This document shows positions 26,819 through 36,039 of a stretch of 64,000 bases of DNA, in pieces. The position numbers and the translations under genes were made by a program. Origin of the DNA: JAVKEN01 sp040221415 (GTDB lineage: Bacteria > Pseudomonadota > Alphaproteobacteria > Rickettsiales > JABSSG01). The notes below the pieces were generated by a model. The model made no database searches. It saw nothing but the letters and a program-made list of their open reading frames with translations, and was not told where the DNA came from. The DNA is taken from positions 124,001 to 188,000 of the forward strand of contig JAVKEN010000014.1 in NCBI GenBank assembly GCA_040221415.1, written 5' to 3'. How positions within the stretch are numbered: the stretch's first letter is position 1; every line of letters starts with the position of its first letter.

Positions 26819-28204
26819 TTATACGTGTAACGCTTTACCAAATGCATCAAGCACAGACTCATGCATCATTTCTGACATCGTAGGATGAGGGAAAATTGTA
26901 TTCATCAACTCTTCCTCTGTTGTTTCAAGGTTCATTGCGACCACATAACCCTGAATCATCTCAGTAACCTCTGCGCCAACCATGTGAGCTCCTAAAAGCT
27001 CACCTGTCTTCTCATCAAAAATAGTTTTAACCATTCCTTCAGTATCTCCCATAGCAATGGCTTTGCCATTCGCAATAAATGGAAACCTACCTATCTTGAC
27101 TTTGTAACCATGCTCTTGAGCTTTAGCTTCTGTCAGACCCACGCTCGCAACTTGAGGACTGGCATATGTACACCCAGGGATTAAGTTTTTATTCATTTTA
27201 TGAGGATTCTTGCCAGCAATTCTTTCCGCGCATATAACTCCTTCATGGCTTGCCTTATGCGCTAACCATGGAGCTGCTGTAACATCACCTATAGCATATA
27301 TACCCTTCTCTCCTGTTTGCATATATTCATCAGTCACAATAGTGTTATTTTCAACTTTAACTTTTGTACTCTCTAGGCCTATATTCTCAACATTCCCAAC
27401 AACACCAACAGCCATGATAACAGCATCAAACTTTTCTTTAGTTTTTTTTCCTTTAATATCAAGATGACAACTTGCAGATGATTTATCCTTATCTATTTTC
27501 TCAAGTTTAGATTTTGTATAAATTTTTATACCTTTTTTCTCAAAGGATTTTTGAGAAAAAGCTGATATTTCTGCATCTTCTACAGGAAGTATTCTATCCA
27601 TAACCTCTACAATAGTTACATCAACGCCTAGCTCATTATAAAAACTAGCAAACTCAACTCCTATGGCACCAGACCCTACCACTAAAAGCTTTTTAGGTAA
27701 TTTATCAGGAACCATAGCTTCTTTATAAGTCATCACAATTTTATCATCTGGTTCAAAACCAGGAAGAACTCGAGCCCTAGCACCAGTTGCTATAATTATG
27801 TTTTTTGTTGAGATTGTTTTTTTTGTTTTGCCAGTAACTGATACCAAACTAGAAGAAAGAATTTTTGCTGCGCCTTCAATAACTTCAATTTTATTCTTTT
27901 TCATTAAATGAGCTATACCGCCTGAAAGTTGTTTTGCGACAGCTCTTGAACGCTCAATAATTTTTTTAAAATCAATATCAACTTTACTTACTTTTATGCC
28001 AAAATTTTCTGCATTTTTAATTAGATGATATACCTCGGCTGATCTAAGTAATGCCTTAGTTGGAATACACCCCCAATTCAGACATATACCCCCTAGCTTC
28101 TCTTTTTCTACAAGAGTTACTTTTAGACCAAGCTGAGCAGCTCTAATTGCCGCAACATAACCACCTGGACCACCGCCAATAACGGTAATATCATAATCTG
28201 CCAT
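26819..28204 (-). CDS. lpdA: Dihydrolipoamide dehydrogenase (E3)
   Basis: A 461-residue FAD-dependent disulfide oxidoreductase that reoxidises dihydrolipoamide on E2 with NAD+. The FAD motif GGGPGGYVAA is at 10-19, redox cysteines C41 and C46 are in GGICLNWGCIPTK, the NAD motif is VGSGAIGVEFASFY in the middle, and the C-terminal HPTMSE supplies the active-site His-Glu pair. It lies 8 nt after pdhC, so it is probably dedicated to the pyruvate dehydrogenase complex; it could also serve 2-oxoglutarate dehydrogenase. Confidence 0.97.
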   Translation of the reverse strand: MADYDITVIGGGPGGYVAAIRAAQLGLKVTLVEKEKLGGICLNWGCIPTKALLRSAEVYHLIKNAENFGIKVSKVDIDFKKIIERSRAVAKQLSGGIAHLMKKNKIEVIEGAAKILSSSLVSVTGKTKKTISTKNIIIATGARARVLPGFEPDDKIVMTYKEAMVPDKLPKKLLVVGSGAIGVEFASFYNELGVDVTIVEVMDRILPVEDAEISAFSQKSFEKKGIKIYTKSKLEKIDKDKSSASCHLDIKGKKTKEKFDAVIMAVGVVGNVENIGLESTKVKVENNTIVTDEYMQTGEKGIYAIGDVTAAPWLAHKASHEGVICAERIAGKNPHKMNKNLIPGCTYASPQVASVGLTEAKAQEHGYKVKIGRFPFIANGKAIAMGDTEGMVKTIFDEKTGELLGAHMVGAEVTEMIQGYVVAMNLETTEEELMNTIFPHPTMSEMMHESVLDAFGKALHV

Positions 28205-28212
28205 ATCTTCCT

Positions 28213-29556
28213 CTAAATCATCATTCTCACAGGATTTTCTATTACCTGTTTGATTGAATTAATTAAGTTTGCTCCAACCGCTCCATCAACAACTCTATGG
28301 TCGCAAGAAATAGTAATAGTCATCATATTACATATACTTAGTTCTCCGTCAACAACTACAGCCCTCTCCTCTGTAGCACTCACTGCTAAGATACAACTTT
28401 GAGGAGGGTTGATGATTGCATTAAATTGTTTGATACCAAACATTCCAAGATTTGAGATACTAAAACCACCCCCTTGAAATTCTTCAGGAGACAAAGTTCC
28501 TGATTTTGCTTTACCAATCAATTCCTTCATTTCTTCTGAAATTGCAAAAATTGACTTTTGATCAGCATTTCTCACAATAGGAGTTATCAACCCATCTTGA
28601 ATAGCAACAGCAACAGCCACATCTACATTGTTATATTGCATAATAGAACCATCACCCCAAGAGGAATTGGCTTCTGGAACTGCTTTTAAAGCTAAGGCTG
28701 AGGCCTTTATAATCAAATCATTCACCGAAATCTTAAACTCGGGATTATCTGGATTTGTCATTGAATTAATGTCTTTTCTCATTTCCAACAACTTATCCAT
28801 TCTACAGTCTACTGTAAGATAAAAATGTGGAACATTTTGCTTTGACTCTAGGAGTCTATCTGCAATTACCTGACGCATCGTAGAAATAGGTAGGTCTGAC
28901 GTTTCAGGCTGAACTCTAGAAACGTGTCCGCTGCTCATTGAAAAACCTCCGCCCGACACAACTGGGTTCAACACATCATTTTTGACAATTCTTCCTTTAG
29001 GACCAGAGCCTTTAATTTTGGATAAGTCCATATTACTTTCAGCAGCCATTCTTTTAGCTAGAGGAGAAGCAAAAGTTCTAGATTGAGGCGCCGCTCCCTC
29101 TTGTGTTGAAACTTCTTTTGGTTTGGAAGCATTGGGATCAGGAACCTTAACTTCAGGCTTCTTAGCTTGTTGATCCGACTTCTCTTCGCCTTCTTGGCTA
29201 TCTTTTTCATCTGATTTTTTGTTCTCAGATTTTTTATCTTCATTTTCTTCAGACTTATTTTCTTCTTTAGATTCTCCTTCCTTAGGCTCATCTTTTATTG
29301 AAGAAGCTTCTTCACCTTCCTCTAGCAACATTGCTATAGTTGAATTGACCTTGACGTTTTTTGTTCCTTCTTTAATAAGTATTTTTCCTACTTTACCTTC
29401 ATCTACTGCCTCTACTTCCATAGTAGCTTTGTCAGTCTCTATTTCTGCAATAAGGTCCCCAGCGTTTACTTGATCACCCTCTTTGATATGCCATTTAGCA
29501 AGATTTCCCTCTTTCATAGTGGGAGATAACGCTGGCATTAAAACTTTTATTGGCAT
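28213..29556 (-). CDS. pdhC: Pyruvate dehydrogenase E2, dihydrolipoyllysine acetyltransferase
   Basis: A 447-residue core subunit of the pyruvate dehydrogenase complex. It has one lipoyl domain with lipoyl-lysine K43 (ETDKATMEVE), a Lys/Glu/Ser-rich linker at about 85-150, a peripheral subunit-binding domain (about 163-197, SPLAKRMAAESNMDLSKIKG) and the catalytic acyltransferase domain ending with SCDHRVVDGA. The linker is strongly charged rather than the common Ala/Pro type. It sits between pdhB and lpdA with gaps of 17 and 8 nt. Confidence 0.96.
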   Translation of the reverse strand: MPIKVLMPALSPTMKEGNLAKWHIKEGDQVNAGDLIAEIETDKATMEVEAVDEGKVGKILIKEGTKNVKVNSTIAMLLEEGEEASSIKDEPKEGESKEENKSEENEDKKSENKKSDEKDSQEGEEKSDQQAKKPEVKVPDPNASKPKEVSTQEGAAPQSRTFASPLAKRMAAESNMDLSKIKGSGPKGRIVKNDVLNPVVSGGGFSMSSGHVSRVQPETSDLPISTMRQVIADRLLESKQNVPHFYLTVDCRMDKLLEMRKDINSMTNPDNPEFKISVNDLIIKASALALKAVPEANSSWGDGSIMQYNNVDVAVAVAIQDGLITPIVRNADQKSIFAISEEMKELIGKAKSGTLSPEEFQGGGFSISNLGMFGIKQFNAIINPPQSCILAVSATEERAVVVDGELSICNMMTITISCDHRVVDGAVGANLINSIKQVIENPVRMMI

Positions 29557-29573
29557 TCTATCCTCGTAAATTA

Positions 29574-30551
29574 TTAGCTAATATAACAAACTTTTTTACA
29601 CGCCTCTATCACATCTTCTAAACTAGGTAATGCTAATTTTTCTAGATTAGCTGCATATGGCAACGGAACATCCTTTGCATTTACACATAAAAATGGAGCA
29701 TCTAAATAATCAAAAGCCTTTTCCTGGATGATAGCCCCAATAGACGCACTTACACCACTAAAGAACCACCCTTCATCAACAATAACAACTCTATTAGTTT
29801 TTATTACTGACTGAAGAATTGTTTCCTCGTCTAAAGGTCTAATTGTTCTTAAATCAATTACCTCTGCATCTACCCCTGATTTAGCCATCTCTTCTGCTGC
29901 CTGCAATGCAAGACCTACCTGAATTGAATAAGCGATAATTGTGACGTCGGTTCCTTTTCTTACAACCTTCGCTTTACCAATTTCTACTTCTTCTTTTACA
30001 ACTTCAAACTCTTGTCCATAAAGAATTTCGTTTTCTAAAAATACTACTGGAGAATCATCCTTTATAGCCGCTTTCAATAAGGCCTTATGATCTGACGCTG
30101 TATAAGGAGCAATGACTTTCAAACCAGGAACATTAGAGTACCAACTTGCATAATTCTGAGAATGTTGGGCAGCAACTCGAGCAGCAGCGCCGTTTGGTCC
30201 CCTAAAAACAATCGGACAGGTTACTAATCCACCAGACATATATTTAGTTTTAGCTGCTGAATTAATAATCTGATCTATTGCTTGCATAGCAAAGTTAAAA
30301 GTCATGAATTCCACAATTGGCCTTAAACCATTCATTGCAGCACCAACTGCTATACCAGCAAATCCATGTTCAGTAATAGTTGTATCAACAACTCTTTTTG
30401 GACCGAACTCATCCAACAATCCACGGCTTACCTTGTAAGGACCGTTATATTCAGCCACCTCTTCGCCCATAAGAAAGACTTTTTTGTCTTTTCTCATCTC
30501 TTCTGCCATAGCATCACGTAGGGCGTCTCTAACAGTAATAGTTTCCGACAT
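29574..30551 (-). CDS. pdhB: Pyruvate dehydrogenase E1 component, beta subunit
   Basis: A 325-residue subunit that forms the thiamine-diphosphate site with PdhA and decarboxylates pyruvate. Family marks are VFLMGEEVAEYNGPYKVSRG near residue 26, the TITEHGFAGIAVGAA region and the C-terminal domain with EVIDLRTIRPLD. It is of normal length with no N-terminal lipoyl domain. It lies 8 nt behind pdhA. Confidence 0.96.
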   Translation of the reverse strand: MSETITVRDALRDAMAEEMRKDKKVFLMGEEVAEYNGPYKVSRGLLDEFGPKRVVDTTITEHGFAGIAVGAAMNGLRPIVEFMTFNFAMQAIDQIINSAAKTKYMSGGLVTCPIVFRGPNGAAARVAAQHSQNYASWYSNVPGLKVIAPYTASDHKALLKAAIKDDSPVVFLENEILYGQEFEVVKEEVEIGKAKVVRKGTDVTIIAYSIQVGLALQAAEEMAKSGVDAEVIDLRTIRPLDEETILQSVIKTNRVVIVDEGWFFSGVSASIGAIIQEKAFDYLDAPFLCVNAKDVPLPYAANLEKLALPSLEDVIEACKKVCYIS

Positions 30552-30559
30552 ACAAACCT

Positions 30560-31543
30560 TTAATAAATTTCAGTATACAACTCAGATTCGTCTGGCTCTG
30601 GGCTTTTTTCTGAAAACTCAATACATTCAGCAATTTCTTTTTTCACCTGATCCTCAATCTTCTTAAACTCTTCTTCATTAAGAATGCTTTTAGACAGAAT
30701 TTTCTTTTTATAGTGAATAATAGGATCATGCTTTTCTTTCATGTTATCGACTTCAGAGCGCTCTCTGTATTTCGCAGGGTCAGACATAGAATGGCCTCTA
30801 TATCTATATGTCTTCATTTCAACAATGATAGGCCCTTTCCCAGACCTGATATGACTAAGAGCTTTTTGCGTCGCCTCTTCCACCTCATTTACATCCATTC
30901 CATCTACTTCAAAACCAGGAACACCAAAACCTTCGCCTCTTTTATAAAGTTTTGTTTGCTTTGTAGATCTTTCAACAGAGGTCCCCATTGCATATTCGTT
31001 ATTTTCGATAATGTATATCACAGGCAAGTCCCACAACTTTGCCAAATTCATCGCTTCATATAATTGCCCTTGATGAACAGCACCATCCCCCATGAATACA
31101 AAAGTGGCCCTAGTTTTATGACCATTGTAATAATCTGCAAAAGCAATACCGGGACCAATAGAAGTTTGTGCGCCAACTATTCCATGGCCACCCCAAAACT
31201 TTCTTTTAGGATCAAACATGTGCATTGAACCTCCTTTTCCCTTGGAACATCCATCCGATCTTCCCATCAACTCTGCCATCACAACACCAGGAGGAGTACC
31301 CATTGCCAACATGTGTCCGTGTATTCGGTATGTTGAAATTAAATTGTCATTTTTGTCCGCTGCTTCCAAGATACCAGTCACCACAGCTTCTTGACCAATA
31401 TACAAATGACAAAATCCAGCAATCTTGCCCATTCCATATAACTGACCTGCTTTTTCTTCAAATCTTCGCATCAAAAGCATTCTATGATAAACCCTTTGAG
31501 CCTTACTTTGAGGAGATTCTGATTTGGAGGTTTTCTTTGACAA
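30560..31543 (-). CDS. pdhA: Pyruvate dehydrogenase E1 component, alpha subunit
   Basis: A 327-residue thiamine-diphosphate subunit. The binding motif runs from GDGAVHQG near residue 150 to ENN about 30 residues on; RIHGHMLAMG and the phosphorylation-loop-like YRYRGHSMSDPAKYR are E1-alpha marks. It is the first gene of pdhA-pdhB-pdhC-lpdA-lipA, which links glycolytic or imported pyruvate to acetyl-CoA. Its leader holds an imperfect TGGACA/TATTTA pair (17 nt apart, 31605-31577) and an inverted repeat. Confidence 0.97.
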   Translation of the reverse strand: MSKKTSKSESPQSKAQRVYHRMLLMRRFEEKAGQLYGMGKIAGFCHLYIGQEAVVTGILEAADKNDNLISTYRIHGHMLAMGTPPGVVMAELMGRSDGCSKGKGGSMHMFDPKRKFWGGHGIVGAQTSIGPGIAFADYYNGHKTRATFVFMGDGAVHQGQLYEAMNLAKLWDLPVIYIIENNEYAMGTSVERSTKQTKLYKRGEGFGVPGFEVDGMDVNEVEEATQKALSHIRSGKGPIIVEMKTYRYRGHSMSDPAKYRERSEVDNMKEKHDPIIHYKKKILSKSILNEEEFKKIEDQVKKEIAECIEFSEKSPEPDESELYTEIY

Positions 31544-31577
31544 GACTTATTCCATGTTGAATTAATTAATCATATAT

Positions 31578-31600
31578 AAATAAAGCAAAATGCTTATTTT
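31578..31600. repeat. Inverted repeat between DUF2155 gene and pdhA
   Basis: AAATAAAGCA and TGCTTATTT pair across a 3-nt loop with one bulged base. It lies after the DUF2155 stop and 35-57 nt before the pdhA start, and overlaps the spacer of the weak pdhA promoter candidate. It may be an attenuating or terminating hairpin, or an operator of the pdh operon; no clean T-run follows. Confidence 0.3.
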
Positions 31601-31641
31601 GTCCAGCTTGAAACTATATTAGATTTTAATAAGAGAGCTTA

Positions 31642-32046
31642 TTATTTTGCACAGCTAAGCAACTTTAAATCATATTGCTGATGCTCAATATTAGTTAAAA
31701 ATGAATTATCTGAAAAAATCCAACCTGAAAATATCTTTTTTTGATCGTTTGCACCATAACGCTCATAAACTCTTACGAATGCAGCATTTTCTTGGTCAGC
31801 ATGCGAGGGAGCTTTCCAGCATTTAAGAAGCTCAAAACTCAAATTTTCAAAATAATTCTTACTACTGTTAGACTTAGCCTTAATTTCTACAAACTTATCT
31901 GTAATTTTATTTAATACCCTAAAATTACCATATTCGTAAAAACTATTTTTTTTAGGTTCTAATGCAATCTTTTCTTGAGCAGAAACAAATAGCGGAAGCA
32001 AAACAAACAACGAGACTACAAGATATATTATTTTTCTACAAATCAC
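31642..32046 (-). CDS. DUF2155 domain protein, exported
   Basis: A 134-residue protein with a signal peptide (1-23, ending VSA) and a DUF2155 domain: VLNKITDKFVEI, ELLKCWKAP, then ENAAFVRVYE and FSGWIFSDNSFLTNIEH. The two cysteines (in LLKCWK and LLSCAK) may form a disulfide. The family is almost confined to Alphaproteobacteria and its function is unknown. It starts in a 4-nt overlap with mlaD (ATGA); the NDUFA12-mlaD-DUF2155 neighbourhood is a conserved alphaproteobacterial arrangement. Confidence 0.85.
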   Translation of the reverse strand: MICRKIIYLVVSLFVLLPLFVSAQEKIALEPKKNSFYEYGNFRVLNKITDKFVEIKAKSNSSKNYFENLSFELLKCWKAPSHADQENAAFVRVYERYGANDQKKIFSGWIFSDNSFLTNIEHQQYDLKLLSCAK

Positions 32047-32516
32047 TTCTTTTTTGAAGCTTTATTTGGATCTTGAGGGCTGCCAAAAGCAAACTTTCCT
32101 ATGAGATTTTCAAGATTCATTGAAGACTGAGTATACAATATTTGATCTCCCCCCTCTAACATCTCATCATCTGAGCCAGCTTCAAGAGCAACATATTTGC
32201 TTCCTAACAGACCTTCGCTCACAATTTTTGCAGAGCTGTCTGATGGCAATTTAACTGTATCACTAACTGCTAACGTCATTTTGGCATAATAATCTTTTGG
32301 ATCTAGAGATAGCGCTTTAACAACACCCACTTTTATACCGCTAATCGCAACATCACTTCCAACAACTATACCTTCAACCTGATCAAATTTTGCAATTAAA
32401 TCATACGTACTTTCTAACTTCTTAACATCAGCAACCTTGTACGAAAACACAAAAAAGATTGCGGCTATAACAATTACTAAAAAACCAATTATAGTTTCAA
32501 TTAAATTTCTTCTCAT
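32043..32516 (-). CDS. mlaD: MlaD-type MCE protein of the phospholipid transport system
   Basis: A 157-residue protein with one N-terminal membrane anchor (8-26) and an MCE domain (about 36-115; FDQVEGIVVGSDVAISGIKVG). MlaD is the periplasmic lipid-binding ring of the Mla ABC transporter, which moves phospholipids between the membranes and preserves outer-membrane asymmetry. The partners MlaE and MlaF are not in the window. It lies 13 nt after the NDUFA12 gene and overlaps the DUF2155 gene. Confidence 0.92.
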   Translation of the reverse strand: MRRNLIETIIGFLVIVIAAIFFVFSYKVADVKKLESTYDLIAKFDQVEGIVVGSDVAISGIKVGVVKALSLDPKDYYAKMTLAVSDTVKLPSDSSAKIVSEGLLGSKYVALEAGSDDEMLEGGDQILYTQSSMNLENLIGKFAFGSPQDPNKASKKK

Positions 32517-32529
32517 TAAGTATCATCTA

Positions 32530-32889
32530 TTAATTGTCATTCGGCTCCCACTCTTCTATATCAGAAGAAACCCTATCTCGCACCCCTCCTTGCGACACAT
32601 GGCCTGGAGGCCTGTAAGCTAAATCAGTTCCTGTTAAATTTGGCAGATAACCCTTCTGCCAACTATAATTTAGATCAGCATTATCAACGTCATCAATCAT
32701 ATAATGCAGCCAAGCATGCCAAACCGGAGGTACTTTAGTAGCCTCAGCATCACCGTTGTACCATACCATTCTTTTTTTCTTTTTCAAAACACGATCTTCT
32801 TTTTTAGCAATAAAATATTTATTACCAAATTTATCAACTCCGTATTTTTTATAGTTAAAAAACAAATTAATTTTTGTGCTTAAGCTCAT
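32530..32889 (-). CDS. NADH:ubiquinone oxidoreductase accessory subunit, NDUFA12 family
   Basis: A 119-residue protein with VGVDKFGNKYFIAKK-like features (YGVDKFGNKYF near 17), MVWYNGDAEATKVPPVWHAWLHY and a C-terminal NLTGTDLAYRPPGH segment, the NDUFA12/B17.2 signature. This complex I accessory subunit is shared by mitochondria and Alphaproteobacteria, so it supports the taxonomic call. It lies 3 nt after rnhA; the core nuo genes are outside the window. Confidence 0.9.
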   Translation of the reverse strand: MSLSTKINLFFNYKKYGVDKFGNKYFIAKKEDRVLKKKKRMVWYNGDAEATKVPPVWHAWLHYMIDDVDNADLNYSWQKGYLPNLTGTDLAYRPPGHVSQGGVRDRVSSDIEEWEPNDN

Positions 32890-32892
32890 AAT

Positions 32893-33333
32893 CTAAATAC
32901 TAACTATCTTTTCTCTAGCTTTTACTGCAAGCTCATCAACTCTATTATTATAGATATTATCACTGTGACCTTTTACCCAGTGCCAATCTATGTCATGTTT
33001 ACTCACCAACGAATCTAATTGTTGCCATAAATCCACATTTTTTACTGGCTTCTTACTAGCAGATTTCCAATTATTTTTCTTCCAATTATGTATCCATTTA
33101 GTGATACCGTCTTTTAAATATACGCTATCCGTATATAAATCTACCTTACAAAAAGACTTTAAAGCTTCTAAGGATTTGATTGCTCCTAACATTTCCATCC
33201 TATTATTAGTAGTATCACCTTCGCCACCCGAAAGCTCTTTTTCATTATCACCATATATCATGATCGCTCCCCATCCTCCGGGCCCAGGATTCCCAGAGCA
33301 AGCTCCATCTGTATATATAGTTACTCTTTTCAT
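32893..33333 (-). CDS. rnhA: Ribonuclease HI
   Basis: A 146-residue endonuclease that cleaves the RNA strand of RNA-DNA hybrids. The catalytic acidic residues appear as D9 (YTDGACSGNPGPGG), E47 (NNRMEM), D69 (LYTDS) and D133 (NNRVDELA), with the flexible-loop His in VKGHSDN. The length is normal for the E. coli type. It lies 14 nt after trpS. Confidence 0.96.
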   Translation of the reverse strand: MKRVTIYTDGACSGNPGPGGWGAIMIYGDNEKELSGGEGDTTNNRMEMLGAIKSLEALKSFCKVDLYTDSVYLKDGITKWIHNWKKNNWKSASKKPVKNVDLWQQLDSLVSKHDIDWHWVKGHSDNIYNNRVDELAVKAREKIVSI

Positions 33334-33347
33334 TGTAATTAATTCTA

Positions 33348-34334
33348 CTAAATTGTGAAACCAACTATTTTTTTAACTTCAGATAACGTCGCCGAAGAAA
33401 CCTCTCTAGCTTTTTCTTCTCCCAATTCTAATATCTTGATAAGCTGAGCCTTATCGTTAATTAAATCAGCATACTTTTCATTAACTGGCCCTAACAAATC
33501 AGATACTAATTCAGCTATATCCGTTTTAAAATCAGAAAAACCTTTGCCCTTGTAGTCGAGAACTATATCCTTAACTCCTTTACCAGAAATTGCCGAATAA
33601 ATATTCAACAGGTTACTTACTTCAGGTCTTTTTTCTTTGTCATAATATATTTCAGTAATAGAGTCGCTCTTAGCTTTTTTAAATTTTTTAACAATCGTAT
33701 CTTTCGAGTCTGTAAGATTAATCCTCGACAAATCAGACTCATCAGATTTGCTCATCTTCTTATTGCCATCCTTCAAACTCATCACTCTTGTAGCTGGCCC
33801 AGTAATGACTGGTTCAGGAAGCTTAAAATATTCCGTCTTCATATTCCTATTAAATGACTGCGCAATATCTCTGGCCAACTCAAGGTGCTGCTTCTGGTCC
33901 TCGCCAACAGGCACAATATCTGGCTTGTACAGCAATATATCAGCAGCCATTAAAACTGGATACGCAAACAATCCTAATGACCCTGCGTCTTTATTTTTTG
34001 CCTTATCCTTAAACTGAGTCATTCTATTCATCCAACCCATTTGAGTAAAGCATCCTAATATCCATGCTAATTCAGTGTGTTCGGGGATTTTTGACTGTCT
34101 GAATATTGCACCCTTGTTGAAATCTAAACCACAGGCGATATACATTGCTGCATTAGATAAAACTGTATCGTGCAAATCTTTAGGATTTATTGGCACAGTT
34201 ATTGAGTGTAAGTCTGCAATAAAAAAATACGATTTGTACTCTTTCTGAAAAGAGAGCCAGTTTTTTATTGCCCCCAAATAATTTCCTAAATGTAGTGTGC
34301 CAGTAGCCTGTATTCCAGAAAGTAAAGTTTTCAT
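33348..34334 (-). CDS. trpS: Tryptophanyl-tRNA synthetase
   Basis: A 328-residue class I synthetase charging tRNA-Trp. The HIGH-like motif is LHLGN at about 14-18 and the KMSKS loop is KKMSKS near 194. The frame remains open to a TTG at 34358, but ATG at 34334 (MKTLLSGIQATG) matches the usual N-terminus, so it is preferred. It lies 75 nt after the CinA-like gene; no terminator was seen between them. Confidence 0.96.
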   Translation of the reverse strand: MKTLLSGIQATGTLHLGNYLGAIKNWLSFQKEYKSYFFIADLHSITVPINPKDLHDTVLSNAAMYIACGLDFNKGAIFRQSKIPEHTELAWILGCFTQMGWMNRMTQFKDKAKNKDAGSLGLFAYPVLMAADILLYKPDIVPVGEDQKQHLELARDIAQSFNRNMKTEYFKLPEPVITGPATRVMSLKDGNKKMSKSDESDLSRINLTDSKDTIVKKFKKAKSDSITEIYYDKEKRPEVSNLLNIYSAISGKGVKDIVLDYKGKGFSDFKTDIAELVSDLLGPVNEKYADLINDKAQLIKILELGEEKAREVSSATLSEVKKIVGFTI

Positions 34335-34409
34335 GTGACTGTATTTTTTATAGAGCAATGATATTGGATTTTATTTCGATATCAATTGTTTTTGTTTCAA
34401 TGATTATAA

Positions 34410-35165
34410 TTACACTTCCTTAGATTCTATATTTTTTATATTAAGATTTTCTCTTAATGCGTTGAAAGCAGATTCAACTTTATCATTATCTTTACCTCTC
34501 AACACCACCGTCACAGACCACCTTCCATCACTCATTTGCGATGGATAACTGCCAACAGCTATTGCAGAATATTTTTCTTGCAACTCTTGCAATGTAGGTG
34601 CTAGGTGACTCTCTCCTATGATTACAAATAAGGACTTTGAATAAAACCTGCTTGAAGACTTTAGAGCTCCTCTTATATTAAGAAACATGTTTTGCATAAT
34701 ATTAGGGATACCAGCAAATACAAAAACATTCTCTATTTGAAATCCCGGAGCGGCAGACACATTGTTTGCAATAATTTTTACTTTTTCAGGAAGTATGGCC
34801 ATTTTCTTTGTGCCATCATTCATTTTAATATCAAGCTCTTTACAACGCAGGCTCATCAACTCGAAGGCTTCTTCGTTTGTCTCTAGCTTTCTATTAAATG
34901 CTTTAGCAATCGATTCAGTGGTAATATCATCATGCGTAGGGCCTATTCCTCCAGTTGTAAAAATGTAATCATCAACTTCTTTAAGTTCTAAAACAGTTTT
35001 TTGAATAACGTCACTCTCATCTGGTATAATTCTTACCTCAGATAACTTTATCCCCATCTCTGACAAATGTTTGGCTATAAATGCAACATTGGTCTCTTGA
35101 GTACGTCCAGACAATATTTCATCACCTATAACGATAATTGACGCAGTTTTATCTTTATTATGCAT
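34410..35165 (-). CDS. CinA-like molybdopterin-binding domain protein without amidase domain
   Basis: A 251-residue protein of the competence/damage-inducible CinA N-terminal (COG1058, MoaB/MogA-like) family: IIVIGDEILSGRTQETNV near residue 10 and FTTGGIGPTHDDITTESIA near 70-88. The C-terminal nicotinamide-nucleotide amidase domain of full CinA is absent, as in many alphaproteobacterial members. A role in nucleotide-pyrophosphate clean-up is suggested for the family, but the actual substrate here is unknown. Confidence 0.85.
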   Translation of the reverse strand: MHNKDKTASIIVIGDEILSGRTQETNVAFIAKHLSEMGIKLSEVRIIPDESDVIQKTVLELKEVDDYIFTTGGIGPTHDDITTESIAKAFNRKLETNEEAFELMSLRCKELDIKMNDGTKKMAILPEKVKIIANNVSAAPGFQIENVFVFAGIPNIMQNMFLNIRGALKSSSRFYSKSLFVIIGESHLAPTLQELQEKYSAIAVGSYPSQMSDGRWSVTVVLRGKDNDKVESAFNALRENLNIKNIESKEV

Positions 35166-35168
35166 AAA

Positions 35169-35197
35169 TTGACATGATATATTATTGCTGATAAATG
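35169..35197 (+). promoter_or_regulatory. Candidate promoter of map-radC
   Basis: A perfect TTGACA (35169-35174) is followed after 17 nt by a weak -10, TAAATG (35192-35197). A start near 35204 would give a leader of about 30 nt to the map ATG. The -10 match is poor. Confidence 0.35.
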
Positions 35198-35232
35198 TTA
35201 GTTTAAATTTAGCTCTAAATCAATAAAGCCTT

Positions 35233-36039
35233 ATGGGAATTATTATTCACAAAGATGAAGAATTTCAGAAAATGAGAAAGGCCGGCAATCTTGCTGCAAA
35301 GATCCTTGATCATATCTCTGATTTTGTGGAGCCTGGCATAACTACAAATGCTCTGGACAAGATTTGTCACGAAATGATTTTAGACCATAATGCTATCCCT
35401 GCATGCTTAGGTTATAGAGGCTCACAAGGGTCTCCTCCTTACCCAAAAGTAATATGCACATCAGTGAATAATGTGATATGCCATGGAATACCTAACGACA
35501 AAGAATTAAAAGATGGAGATATTCTCAATATCGACATAACAGTAATATTAGATGGTTATCATGGCGATACAAGCAGAATGTACTGGGCAGGAGAACCATC
35601 TATAAAAGCAAAAAGGCTATCAGAAATTACATATCAAGCTATGATGCTTGGGATAGAGCAAGTGAAGCCTGGTGCATTTTTTGGAGATATTGGTCATGCA
35701 ATACAAACTTTTGTAGAAGGCCATGGCTATTCTGTGGTGCGAGATTATTGCGGTCATGGGATTGGCAAAACATTTCATGCAGAGCCTAGCGTTGTTCATT
35801 ATGGCTCTCCTAAGACAGGATCCGAAATTAAAAAGGGAATGTTTTTTACAGTTGAGCCAATGGTTAACGCTGGAAGGCCAGAAACTAAACTGAATCAAAA
35901 CGATGGCTGGACAGTAACTACGCGTGATAGATCTCTATCAGCTCAGTTTGAACACACTATAGGAGTCACAGATACTGGATATGAAATCTTTACTACTTCC
36001 CCAAAAAACAAGCACTGCCCCCCATACAACTCTCAGTAA
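35233..36039 (+). CDS. map: Methionine aminopeptidase, type I
   Basis: A 268-residue metallopeptidase of the M24 family that removes the initiator methionine. The metal ligands are visible in order: Asp in DILNIDITV, Asp in GYHGDTSRMY, His in DYCGHGIGKTFH, Glu in FTVEPMVN and Glu in QFEHTIGVT. The length is normal. Its 3' end contains the radC start (59-nt overlap). A second, divergent M24 protein lies at 41760-42392. Confidence 0.96.
   Translation: MGIIIHKDEEFQKMRKAGNLAAKILDHISDFVEPGITTNALDKICHEMILDHNAIPACLGYRGSQGSPPYPKVICTSVNNVICHGIPNDKELKDGDILNIDITVILDGYHGDTSRMYWAGEPSIKAKRLSEITYQAMMLGIEQVKPGAFFGDIGHAIQTFVEGHGYSVVRDYCGHGIGKTFHAEPSVVHYGSPKTGSEIKKGMFFTVEPMVNAGRPETKLNQNDGWTVTTRDRSLSAQFEHTIGVTDTGYEIFTTSPKNKHCPPYNSQ

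Noticed and set aside
30713..31063. A 116-codon plus-strand frame opposite pdhA
   Set aside because: Antisense to a conserved enzyme gene, with no domain; a shadow frame.
34335..34358. trpS start at TTG 34358
   Set aside because: The extra eight residues are not part of the conserved N-terminus and no ribosome binding site precedes the TTG.
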